From contig NZ_FNAI01000001.1 of NCBI RefSeq assembly GCF_900101875.1, forward strand, positions 434,001 to 498,000: DNA of 64,000 nt, given 5' to 3'. Position numbers and translations under genes: made by a program. Below the pieces are notes generated by a model. The model searched no databases. It worked only from the letters and a program-made list of their open reading frames with translations, and had not been told where the DNA came from. This document shows, piece after piece, positions 8,214 to 15,629 of the stretch. Source of the DNA: Mucilaginibacter pineti (lineage in GTDB: Bacteria > Bacteroidota > Bacteroidia > Sphingobacteriales > Sphingobacteriaceae). Positions within the stretch are counted from its first letter, which is position 1, and every line of letters starts with the position of its first letter.

Positions 8214-8870
8214 TTACTTCTTAAACTCCGGCTTCAATTCTGCAGCCATCGCTTTCCTGAACTTCATTACTTTGGGAGTTGATACACCTGCAATGTAAGG
8301 CTGATCGAGGTGGGTTTTGTAATAGCCCTGGTGATAACCTTCGGCACCATAAAATACGCTGAATGGCACAACCTGGGTTACAATGGGATTACTGTAATGC
8401 TTTGAATCATTCACTTTTTTAATGGTAGCTGTTAAAGCTGCTTTTTCCTGCGGTGTGCGGTAAAAAGCTATCGAACGATAATCGGTACCTTCATCCGGCC
8501 CCTGGCGATTCAGCGTAGTAGGATCATGCGCAAAAAAGAAAGCGTCGGCCAGTTGATCGTAACTGATAACTTTGGGATCATAATAAACCTGCACAGTTTC
8601 TGCATGATTGGTGGTACGCGTACTTACATCTTCATAAGTCGGGTTTTTAGTGTTACCACCCGCATATCCCGAAATAACCTTATTGACGCCTTTAAGTTCA
8701 GACATCGCCTCGCTCATGCTCCAGAAACATCCGCCGCCAAAAGTGGCTACGGCTTCATTTGCTTTGGGTTTTGGTACGGCTACTAAGGCATCGCTGCCAT
8801 TTTGGGCCTGGGTATTGGCACAGCCAACAAAAAGTAAGGCACCTGCAATATATAACATCAGCTTATTCAT
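8214..8870 (-). CDS. msrA: Peptide-methionine (S)-S-oxide reductase, lipoprotein form
   Basis: MsrA reduces methionine S-sulfoxide in proteins. The catalytic Cys48 lies in ATFGGGCFWSMSEAM (the family usually has GCFWG or GCFWC), followed by YAGGNTKNPTYEDV, HAETVQVYYDP and HDPTTLNRQGPDEGTDYRS, all characteristic. The first 17 residues form a lipoprotein signal with FVGC as lipobox, so the enzyme is probably anchored in the periplasm, where it repairs oxidised envelope proteins. No resolving cysteine is visible near the C-terminus (FRKAMAAELKPEFKK), so recycling may depend on a direct thiol donor. It is monocistronic, between the repeat element and a DUF3820 gene. Confidence 0.95.
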   Translation of the reverse strand: MNKLMLYIAGALLFVGCANTQAQNGSDALVAVPKPKANEAVATFGGGCFWSMSEAMSELKGVNKVISGYAGGNTKNPTYEDVSTRTTNHAETVQVYYDPKVISYDQLADAFFFAHDPTTLNRQGPDEGTDYRSIAFYRTPQEKAALTATIKKVNDSKHYSNPIVTQVVPFSVFYGAEGYHQGYYKTHLDQPYIAGVSTPKVMKFRKAMAAELKPEFKK

Positions 8871-8946
8871 AATTTATAACGTTTTTGCTTGTTAGTCGTA
8901 TATACGCAGTAAACCTTACAAGCAGTTGGTCATAAATATGTAAAGG

Positions 8947-9201
8947 CTAACGCTGAAAGTTGTTACCCTGCCTTAATGATTTACGCACCATGGTAAGGAT
9001 CTCGCCAAGGCCGTTTGTTTTAATTTCGAAGGTGGTAGATAATAGCATCCCAATTTTATCCTTGGAAAAACCCTTGCCGGCCATCCACTCCAGGTAGTAC
9101 ACGGGTAAATCGGCAATAATAGTACCCTTGTATTTACCATAGGGCATTTTCATTTGTACAATTTCTATAAGTATTTTAGGATCTGGTTGTAAGTTTTCCA
9201 C
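8947..9201 (-). CDS. DUF3820 family small protein
   Basis: This 84-residue protein contains MPYGKYKGTIIADLPVYYLE and WMAGKGF, the signature of the DUF3820 family (annotated in some genomes as a quorum-sensing-regulated virulence factor because of one Pseudomonas member). A shared GKYKG-P-YL pattern also occurs in exonuclease-associated domains, so a nucleic-acid role is possible but not shown. It has no signal peptide and no membrane segment. It stands alone between msrA and a divergent small gene. Confidence 0.8.
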   Translation of the reverse strand: MENLQPDPKILIEIVQMKMPYGKYKGTIIADLPVYYLEWMAGKGFSKDKIGMLLSTTFEIKTNGLGEILTMVRKSLRQGNNFQR

Positions 9202-9317
9202 GTGGCAAAGTTAATGGAATTTATGCCGATGCTATTTTTTGTGTCGGATATAATTCCTAAAAAAATGAATATAAAACACAAAGCCCCCAAATCCTGTTAC
9301 TTAATAAATACTAAATT

Positions 9318-9545
9318 ATGGAACAGCAATTTGATGCCGTACTTACCGGCACCGACAGTACAATTGATGGCACTGCCGAAATTATAGCACACGGAAATTA
9401 TTCAAATGCCTACCGTTTTACCTCGGTAGATGGCACCCTGGATTTGGTTATTGCTAAAAACGAGGATGGCGAATGGATAAGAATAGCAGGCACAGAGCCC
9501 TACCTATCCAGCTGGATAGACGAACTGGCAGAACAGATCAGGTAG
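9318..9545 (+). CDS. Small conserved-looking protein of unknown function
   Basis: The 75-residue acidic protein starts at an ATG preceded by an A/T-rich leader and is followed by a good intrinsic terminator at 9614-9648, which supports it as a real transcription unit. The sequence alternates short strands (AYRFTSVDGTLDLVIAKNED, WIRIAGTEP) and ends in a helix (WIDELAEQIR), suggesting a small beta-rich fold. No signal peptide, membrane segment, cysteine or known motif is visible. The family is not recognised. Confidence 0.65.
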   Translation: MEQQFDAVLTGTDSTIDGTAEIIAHGNYSNAYRFTSVDGTLDLVIAKNEDGEWIRIAGTEPYLSSWIDELAEQIR

Positions 9546-9613
9546 TTGCCTTTGAGCAAAGATTTTTCGGATCAAAGATCAAGGACTTTCTGAAAAAATG
9601 AACCAACAAAAAA

Positions 9614-9648
9614 GCCATGCAGTTTTAATACCTTGCATGGCTTTTTTT
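9614..9648 (+). terminator. Intrinsic terminator
   Basis: An 8-bp stem GCCATGCA (9614-9621) / TGCATGGC (9634-9641) with a 12-base loop is followed by seven T residues. It serves the small gene ending at 9545. The A-run before the stem could let it work weakly on the other strand for the MFS transporter gene. Confidence 0.85.
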
Positions 9649-9650
9649 AC

Positions 9651-9749
9651 AATGACCAATGACCAATGACCAATGACCAATGACCAATGACCAATGACCA
9701 ATGACCAATGACCAATGACCAATGACCAATGACCAATGACCTAATGACC
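9651..9749. repeat. Heptanucleotide tandem array (AATGACC)13
   Basis: Thirteen uninterrupted copies of AATGACC run from 9651 to 9741, then one T and a fourteenth copy at 9743-9749. The last copies include the stop codon and the last two codons (Gly-His) of the minus-strand MFS gene. Perfect short repeats of this kind are prone to slippage, so the copy number probably varies between strains. Confidence 0.97.
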
Positions 9750-11024
9750 CAAAACTACTTTAGGCCTTAGGAAATACCTGATGATCCAGGCCAGCAGATA
9801 GGCCAAACCGCAGAAAATAAATATGAGGTTATAGCCGGTGGTAATGCTGCCGGTTTTCACATAAAAATCAAGCACATAACCAATAATTATCGGGAAGAAA
9901 AAACCACCCAGCGAGCCCGCCATACTGCCTATCCCCACTACCGAGCTTACGGTATGTTTAGGGAAAACATCTGATACGGTGGTAAAAATATTGGCGCTCC
10001 AGGCCTGGTGGGCTGCTGCCGCCAAACTTATGAGCGCTACAGCCTGCCACATATTGGTTGCATAGCGGGCAGTAACAATAGGGAAAACACAAAATGCAAA
10101 TATCAGCATTGCCGTACTTCGTGATTTTTGGGCGCTCCACCCCTTTTTTATAAAATATGACGACAGATAACCGCCGCCAATACTCCCTAACGTGGTTGCG
10201 GTGTAAATGATAATAAGTGGCAGCGTTGGTTTTTTAAGATCGAGGTGAAAGGTTTTGCTAAAATAATCGGGCAGCCAGGTGAGAAAAAAGTACCAGATAG
10301 GATCAGTCAAAAATTTACCAATCACAAACGACCATGTTTGCTTCAGCTTAAACAGTGAACTCCATTTTACTTTTTCCCCGGCTTCGGGCGCAGGGAGTTC
10401 GTTATCGCTTAGTATAAATTCATATTCTTTAGGATCGAGCTTTTTTTTACGGGAGGGGATCTCGTAAAATATCACCCAGAAAACCAACCATATAAAACCA
10501 AGAGCTCCCGTAATAATAAAGGCCATTTGCCAGCCGTAAGCACCCAATATCAACGGGATAAGTATAGGCGCTGCAACCGCACCAATATTGGCACCCGAAT
10601 TAAAGATGCCTGTAGCCAGCGCCCGCTCGCGTTTGGGGAACCACTCTGCAACAGCCTTTATGGAGGCCGGGAAATTCCCTGATTCGCCAATACCTAATAA
10701 ACTCCTTGCTCCAAAAAAGCCAAGTGTAGTTGTGGCCGCCGCGTGTAGCATTGCCGCAATACTCCAAAAAATAATGGAAATAGAAAACCCAAGTTTTGTA
10801 CCAATTTTATCAATTATCCGGCCCGACAGCAGTAAACTGGCCGCATAAAACAGCTGGAAAGCGGCATTGAGGTAACCAAAGGTGGTATTATCCCAATGAA
10901 ACTCCTTTTCGAGCGTTGGTTTCAGGTAACTTAACACCTGCCTGTCGAGGTAATTGATACTCGTAGCAAAAAACAGAAGCGAAACTACGGCCCACCTGTA
11001 ATTTCCAACTTTAGGTTCATTCAT
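9741..11024 (-). CDS. MFS transporter, probable hexuronate importer (ExuT-like)
   Basis: This 427-residue protein has about twelve membrane segments and the anion:cation symporter (ACS) features of the major facilitator family: YRWAVVSLLFFATSINYLDRQVLSYL in TM1, GRIIDKIGTKLGF between TM2 and TM3, and RSLLGIGESGNFPASIKAVAEWFP in TM4-5, the region shared by ExuT and GudP. Being the last gene of the uxuA-uxaC-kdgK-eda operon (22 bp after eda), it is best read as the importer of glucuronate and/or galacturonate. The stop codon and last two codons lie in the AATGACC array. Confidence 0.9.
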   Translation of the reverse strand: MNEPKVGNYRWAVVSLLFFATSINYLDRQVLSYLKPTLEKEFHWDNTTFGYLNAAFQLFYAASLLLSGRIIDKIGTKLGFSISIIFWSIAAMLHAAATTTLGFFGARSLLGIGESGNFPASIKAVAEWFPKRERALATGIFNSGANIGAVAAPILIPLILGAYGWQMAFIITGALGFIWLVFWVIFYEIPSRKKKLDPKEYEFILSDNELPAPEAGEKVKWSSLFKLKQTWSFVIGKFLTDPIWYFFLTWLPDYFSKTFHLDLKKPTLPLIIIYTATTLGSIGGGYLSSYFIKKGWSAQKSRSTAMLIFAFCVFPIVTARYATNMWQAVALISLAAAAHQAWSANIFTTVSDVFPKHTVSSVVGIGSMAGSLGGFFFPIIIGYVLDFYVKTGSITTGYNLIFIFCGLAYLLAWIIRYFLRPKVVLGH

Positions 11025-11046
11025 TATTGGTTTTGGTTTTAATTGG

Positions 11047-11706
11047 TTATTTGCTGGTTTGCACCATTTCTAAAAGTTTCACCGTATCATTATAAAGCTG
11101 ATCGTATAATTTATTTTCTAAAATATGTTTACTAATGAGTTTGCTACCCATGCCTACAGCGCAAACCCCTGCCCTAAACCAGGTGCTGATGCTGTTGATA
11201 TTCAGCTCGACCCCGCCTGTAGGTATAAACAGCTGCCCCGCAAACAAGTCGCGGATGGATGATACAAACTCGGGGCCTAAAATATTGGCCGGGAATATTT
11301 TTATTAAAGCAGCACCACTTTGCTGGGCAAGGTGGATCTCTGTAGGCGTCATACAGCCCGGTATCCATAATAAACCATGTTCATGGGTTATTTTTCCAAC
11401 TTGGGGATTTATTATTGGCGATACGATGAAATCGGCACCGGCAGTTATAAACGCCGCTGCTTCGGCACCTGTTTTAATGGTGCCTATACCTAAAAGCAAA
11501 CCGGGCATTTCTTCCTGCTGGGCTTTTTTTAGTACTTTGAAATTCGCCAGCGCAGCAGTACCGCGATTAGTGTATTCAAATATCCGGATGCCTGCTCTGT
11601 ATAACGCACGGGTTATTTCAAGGCTTACCGTTGCATCTTCATAATAAAACAAGGGTAATGTACCCTGAGTTATAATGGCATTAAGTGCCGTATCTTTTTT
11701 GCTCAT
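11047..11706 (-). CDS. eda: 2-keto-3-deoxy-6-phosphogluconate aldolase
   Basis: Eda splits KDPG into pyruvate and glyceraldehyde 3-phosphate, the last step of hexuronate breakdown. The 219-residue TIM barrel shows Glu44 (RIFEYTNRG), GIGTIKTGAEA, the pyruvate loop FIVSPIINP, IPGCMTPTE, the Schiff-base Lys136 in ALIKIFPAN, and a phosphate site near PTGGVELN. The start codon overlaps the kdgK stop by 4 bp (ATGA), indicating coupled translation. It may also act on 4-hydroxy-2-oxoglutarate, as many homologues do. Confidence 0.95.
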   Translation of the reverse strand: MSKKDTALNAIITQGTLPLFYYEDATVSLEITRALYRAGIRIFEYTNRGTAALANFKVLKKAQQEEMPGLLLGIGTIKTGAEAAAFITAGADFIVSPIINPQVGKITHEHGLLWIPGCMTPTEIHLAQQSGAALIKIFPANILGPEFVSSIRDLFAGQLFIPTGGVELNINSISTWFRAGVCAVGMGSKLISKHILENKLYDQLYNDTVKLLEMVQTSK

Positions 11707-12743
11707 GGCTTAATTGCGTTAGTGATCTGGGCTGCTGTAAGATTTGTAGCATCGCCCTCAATAAATAGTTTGGTATATGCGGCAGCGGTGGCAAATTCCA
11801 ATGTTTCCTGAGCATCTAACTGATTGTAGAAACCATATATCAACCCCGCCATAAAACAATCACCGCTGCCTACCTTGTCAAGAACTTTATCGGTTTCGTA
11901 TTGTTTGGAATGATGTAGTTTATCGGCAGTATACAATGCCGTATAATAATCAATACCCTTTCCTGCGTCAAAGCGGAAGGTATTGGCTACTGCTTTACAT
12001 TTTGGATATTGCGCCATTATAGCTTGTGATGTTTGCAGGGCCTCTTTTAAATAGATACTTTGCTGTCCCGATTCATGAATATCCGGTGCAACGGGGATAC
12101 CCAGCATGGTTTCTGCGGCCCATACATTGCCCATTATCAAATCGGCATGTTCAACCAATCCGGGCATTATATCAATGGGGTGTTTGCCATACTTCCATAA
12201 GCGGGAACGATAATTAAGATCGACAGAAATGGTAATATTCCGGGCGGAGGCTGCTTCCAAAACTTCGGAACAAACCGCAGCAACATCCTCACTTATTGCG
12301 GGGCATATCGCGCTAAAATGAAACCAGCTTACGCCATCCAACACCTTACCCCAATTAACCATATCCGGTTTAAGCCCCGCAAATGCCGAGTTTGCCCGGT
12401 CATAGATCAAGGCATTGTTCTTGATATCTTTACCACGGGTGAGGTAGTAAAGGCCTATCCTATCGCCATGTTTGTGAATAGATGAGGTATCAATGTTTTT
12501 AGCCCGTAGATAATCATCTATCTGCGTCGAGAGTTCGTTATCCGGCAAAGCCGTAAAATAGGCCGATGGTAATTGCCATAACGCCAATGCGGTAGCTACG
12601 TTTAACTCGGCTCCGCCAACAAAAAATGGCAATTGGTTATCATGCAGCCATTGCCCGCTGGCATCCGGACAAATCCTGAGCAGCAATTCGCCAAAGGAAA
12701 GTATTTTGCCTTGTGGCGATTTATTTTCAAACGCGTTAGCCAT
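11703..12743 (-). CDS. kdgK: 2-keto-3-deoxygluconate kinase (PfkB family)
   Basis: KdgK phosphorylates KDG to KDPG with ATP. The 346-residue protein is a PfkB/ribokinase-type sugar kinase: N-terminal GELLLRICPD, the substrate-site region VGGAELNVATALALWQLP, and the C-terminal ATP/anion-hole motif GSGDCFMAG (residues about 292-300) with the catalytic Asp. Its place between uxaC (1-bp overlap) and eda (4-bp overlap) makes KDG the obvious substrate. It is cytoplasmic. Without the operon context other sugar kinases would be possible. Confidence 0.92.
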   Translation of the reverse strand: MANAFENKSPQGKILSFGELLLRICPDASGQWLHDNQLPFFVGGAELNVATALALWQLPSAYFTALPDNELSTQIDDYLRAKNIDTSSIHKHGDRIGLYYLTRGKDIKNNALIYDRANSAFAGLKPDMVNWGKVLDGVSWFHFSAICPAISEDVAAVCSEVLEAASARNITISVDLNYRSRLWKYGKHPIDIMPGLVEHADLIMGNVWAAETMLGIPVAPDIHESGQQSIYLKEALQTSQAIMAQYPKCKAVANTFRFDAGKGIDYYTALYTADKLHHSKQYETDKVLDKVGSGDCFMAGLIYGFYNQLDAQETLEFATAAAYTKLFIEGDATNLTAAQITNAIKP

Positions 12744-14152
12744 TATGCTTTATCAAAATTAAAATAGTTTTTGGCGTTATAGTAGCAGATATCCTGGATG
12801 ATCTTACCCGTCCAGCCGATATCGTTGGGCAATTCGCCGTTTTCTATATCGTCGCCAAATAAATTGCAAACTATCCTACGGAAATATTCATGCCGCGGAT
12901 ATGATAAAAAGCTGCGCGAATCGGTAAGCATACCCACCATGCGGCTGATAAGGCCGATGTTTGATAATGCGTTCAATTGTTTTGTCATTCCATCCTTCTG
13001 ATCTAAAAACCACCATGCCGAACCGAATTGAATTTTACCGGCTACCGAGCCATCGTTGAAATTTCCGGTCATCCCGGCCATCAGTTCGTTATCTGCCGGG
13101 TTTAAGTTATAGAGTATGGTTTTAGCCAATTTGTTGTTGATATCCAAGCTATTCAAAAATTTAGAGAGAGATTTTCCTTGCGTAAAATCGCCGATGGAAT
13201 CCCACCCTGTATCCGGTCCGGCTTGTGTGAAGCCACGGGTATTGTTGTTGCGTAGCGCACCTAAATGGTATTGCTGTACCCAGCCTTTTTCATGATCCCA
13301 AAGGGCAAAATGAAATAACAGGGCCGATTTAAATTTCAATACCTCATCGGGCTGTAAAACTTGTTTCCCTCTTATTTTTATAAACAAGGCGGCTATTTCA
13401 GTATCGTTATAATCTTCGGCATAAATCTGCTCCAAACCATGATCTGAAAGCTGGCAACCGTTGGCCGCAAAATAATCATGGCGACTTTTCAGCGCCTGTA
13501 AATAAGCTTCAAAACTATCAATAGAAATATTGGCAACGGCCTCTAATTGATCTATATAAATATTCAGGTTGTACAGGTCATCGGCGTTCATGGCCTTATC
13601 GGGCCTGAATGTGGGCAGCACTTTTACGCCATATTCATCCTGCTTTATTTGTTGATGGTGTTTCAGACTATCCAGCGGATCATCTGTTGTGCATATCACC
13701 TCCACTTTTTTATTGAGGATAAGGTTTCGAACACTGTATTGAGGCATATTCAACTTTTCATTGCACCCGGTATAGATTTTTCCGGCAGTTGCGGGTGATA
13801 GCAGATCAATAACTCCAAAATAGCGCTGCAGTTCTAAATGCGTCCAATGATAAAGCGGGTTGCGCAATGTATATGGTACAGTGGCGGCCCATTGTTCAAA
13901 TTTTTCTTTGTCGCTTTTGTCGCCGGTTATATAGGCTTCATTAACCCCGTTGGCGCGCATGGCACGCCATTTATAATGATCGCCATAGAGCCAGATGCTG
14001 GTAAGGTTTTCAAAATTAACATCGGCGGCTATCTGGTCGGGCGGTAGGTGGCAATGGTAATCAATAATGGGTAAATCGGCCGCATAGTCGTGGTATAAAC
14101 GCTGCGCGGTTTTGGTTGTCAACAGAAAATTCTGGTCTAAAAAACTTTTCAT
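12743..14152 (-). CDS. uxaC: Glucuronate (uronate) isomerase
   Basis: UxaC isomerises D-glucuronate to D-fructuronate and D-galacturonate to D-tagaturonate. The 469-residue length and the motifs IDYHCHLPPDQIA (metal-binding HxH), SIWLYGDHYKWRAMRANGV, CTTDDPLDSL, LPTFRPDKA and LTDSRSFLSYPRHEYFRRI identify the family of amidohydrolase-fold isomerases. It is the second gene of a tightly overlapping operon (4 bp with uxuA, 1 bp with kdgK). No oxidoreductase for the next step lies in the window. Confidence 0.97.
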   Translation of the reverse strand: MKSFLDQNFLLTTKTAQRLYHDYAADLPIIDYHCHLPPDQIAADVNFENLTSIWLYGDHYKWRAMRANGVNEAYITGDKSDKEKFEQWAATVPYTLRNPLYHWTHLELQRYFGVIDLLSPATAGKIYTGCNEKLNMPQYSVRNLILNKKVEVICTTDDPLDSLKHHQQIKQDEYGVKVLPTFRPDKAMNADDLYNLNIYIDQLEAVANISIDSFEAYLQALKSRHDYFAANGCQLSDHGLEQIYAEDYNDTEIAALFIKIRGKQVLQPDEVLKFKSALLFHFALWDHEKGWVQQYHLGALRNNNTRGFTQAGPDTGWDSIGDFTQGKSLSKFLNSLDINNKLAKTILYNLNPADNELMAGMTGNFNDGSVAGKIQFGSAWWFLDQKDGMTKQLNALSNIGLISRMVGMLTDSRSFLSYPRHEYFRRIVCNLFGDDIENGELPNDIGWTGKIIQDICYYNAKNYFNFDKA

Positions 14153-15348
14153 GCCTTATCAAATATTGCGCGTTTAATCCCCATTTCCAGGCCCCTTAAT
14201 TCGGCAAGACCCTTTAACCGGCCAATAGCCGAATAGCCATGGTAGGTTTTATATCTAAAATCGTCAAGCAATTTATGCCCATGATCGGGCCTCATGGGTA
14301 TGGCTACGTCCGCTCTCCCATTGTTTTGCCGTTTTTGTTGCTCTAAAATGATTTTCTTCATCACCGCGTACATATCAGTGCTGCCGTTCAGGTGTTCGGC
14401 TTCGTAAAAACTTCCGTTGGGTTGGCGTTGTACATTACGCAGGTGCAGGAAATGAATATGTTTACCTAATCTTTCAACTATGCCCAGTAGGTCATTATCA
14501 TCCCTCGCTCCTAATGAACCACTACAAAAAGTGATACCGTTGCTTGGTGAAGGACAAAAATTCACCACATCAGCCAGATCCTGCTCGGTAGATACCACCC
14601 TCGGCAAACCCAAAATAGGAAACGGTGGATCATCGGGATGGATGCACATTTTTACACCGGCTTTTTCGGCGGCAGGGATTATTGCTTTGAGGAAATAACC
14701 CAGGTTGTTTTTAAGCGCCGTAGCATCGGTATTGCTATATCTTTTCAGGTGTTCTTTAAACTCCGGAATGGTAAGCGTTTTATTTGTACCCGGTAAGCCA
14801 GCCATCAGGTTATCGATGAGCTGCGATTTTTCAGCCGGGGTGATGTGGCTAAGATAGTTTTTCGCCGCTTGTTGTTGTGCTGATGTAAAATCATTGGCGG
14901 CGCCCTCGCGTTCCAGGATATACAAATCGAACGCGGCCAGGGCATTGGCATCATATCTTAGCGCGGTACCTTTATTGGGGAGCAGAAAATCGAGATCGGT
15001 ACGTGTCCAGTCTAACACGGGCATAAAGTTATAGCAGACGGTTTTTATGCCCGCAGCAGCCAGATTTTTAAGGGTGATGATATAATTTTCTATATACTTA
15101 TCCCTATCGGCACCGGCAGTTTTTATGCTTTCGTGAATATTTACACTTTCCACAACAGACCAGCTTAAACCGGCAGTTTCAATCATATTTTTCCGGTCTG
15201 TTATCTCATCCAAACGCCAAACATCACCGCTTGGGATATGGTAAAGGGAGGTAACGATACCGGTTGCACCAGTTTGCCCGATAGCCGTAAGCGTAACAGG
15301 ATCTGACGGACCGAACCATCGAAATGTTTGTTCTAAATTGCTCACCAT
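14149..15348 (-). CDS. uxuA: Mannonate dehydratase
   Basis: UxuA dehydrates D-mannonate to 2-keto-3-deoxygluconate. The 399-residue protein has the typical N-terminal TFRWFGPSDPVTL, YNFMPVLDWTRTDL, the metal-site region CIHPDDPPFPILGLPRVV, NGITFCSGSLGARDDNDL, HFLHLRNV and MRPDHGH. It is the first gene of the hexuronate operon; the promoter should lie in 15349-15470, where a spaced inverted repeat TTGATGT / ACATCAA is found. Reaching mannonate from fructuronate needs UxuB, which must be encoded elsewhere. Confidence 0.97.
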   Translation of the reverse strand: MVSNLEQTFRWFGPSDPVTLTAIGQTGATGIVTSLYHIPSGDVWRLDEITDRKNMIETAGLSWSVVESVNIHESIKTAGADRDKYIENYIITLKNLAAAGIKTVCYNFMPVLDWTRTDLDFLLPNKGTALRYDANALAAFDLYILEREGAANDFTSAQQQAAKNYLSHITPAEKSQLIDNLMAGLPGTNKTLTIPEFKEHLKRYSNTDATALKNNLGYFLKAIIPAAEKAGVKMCIHPDDPPFPILGLPRVVSTEQDLADVVNFCPSPSNGITFCSGSLGARDDNDLLGIVERLGKHIHFLHLRNVQRQPNGSFYEAEHLNGSTDMYAVMKKIILEQQKRQNNGRADVAIPMRPDHGHKLLDDFRYKTYHGYSAIGRLKGLAELRGLEMGIKRAIFDKA

Positions 15349-15378
15349 AGGTTGATGGTACTATAATCAGTTTATACG

Positions 15379-15410
15379 TTGATGTGGCAAATTACGCATC
15401 ATTACATCAA
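15379..15410. promoter_or_regulatory. Possible operator upstream of uxuA
   Basis: TTGATGT (15379-15385) and ACATCAA (15404-15410) form a 7-bp inverted repeat spaced by 18 bases, 31 bp upstream of the uxuA start. The position suits a repressor site for the hexuronate operon. The match is short and could be chance. Confidence 0.3.
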
Positions 15411-15475
15411 GATGAAAACCTTATTTGACAGAATATACTATAACGTTGTAGGAGTTTTACTTTAAATAGCCCCTT

Positions 15476-15557
15476 TTGTCATCCTGAGCGTAGTGAAAGA
15501 TCTACTCGCAGACTATGCAATCGAATATCAGATTCTTCGCTACGCTCAGGATGACAA
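15476..15557. repeat. Dispersed inverted repeat (GTCATCCTGAGCG type), copy 1
   Basis: The 18-bp arms TTGTCATCCTGAGCGTAG (15476-15493) and CTACGCTCAGGATGACAA (15540-15557) are perfect complements. The centre contains TCGCAGACTATGCAATCG, which resembles the centre of the second copy at 24869-24948. It separates the hexuronate promoter region from the symporter terminator. Confidence 0.9.
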
Positions 15558-15570
15558 TTATTACTTGAAC

Positions 15571-15603
15571 AAAAAGAGCGGCGGGTGATAAACCCGCCGC
15601 TCT
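15571..15603 (-). terminator. Intrinsic terminator of the xylose operon
   Basis: The GC-rich 12-bp stem AGAGCGGCGGGT (15575-15586) / ACCCGCCGCTCT (15592-15603) has a five-base loop and, read on the minus strand, runs into TTTTT. It lies 27 bp after the symporter stop codon. Confidence 0.9.
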
Positions 15604-15629
15604 TTAGTATTCCTTAATAAATTATACTG

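Noticed and set aside
9202-9387. Plus-strand open frame of 61 codons just before the 75-residue gene
   Set aside because: It overlaps the better supported gene at 9318 in another frame, is A/T-rich and lysine-rich by composition, and shows no domain or conserved pattern.
9651-9749. Possible CRISPR array
   Set aside because: The units are 7 bp, contiguous and without spacers, and no cas gene is present.
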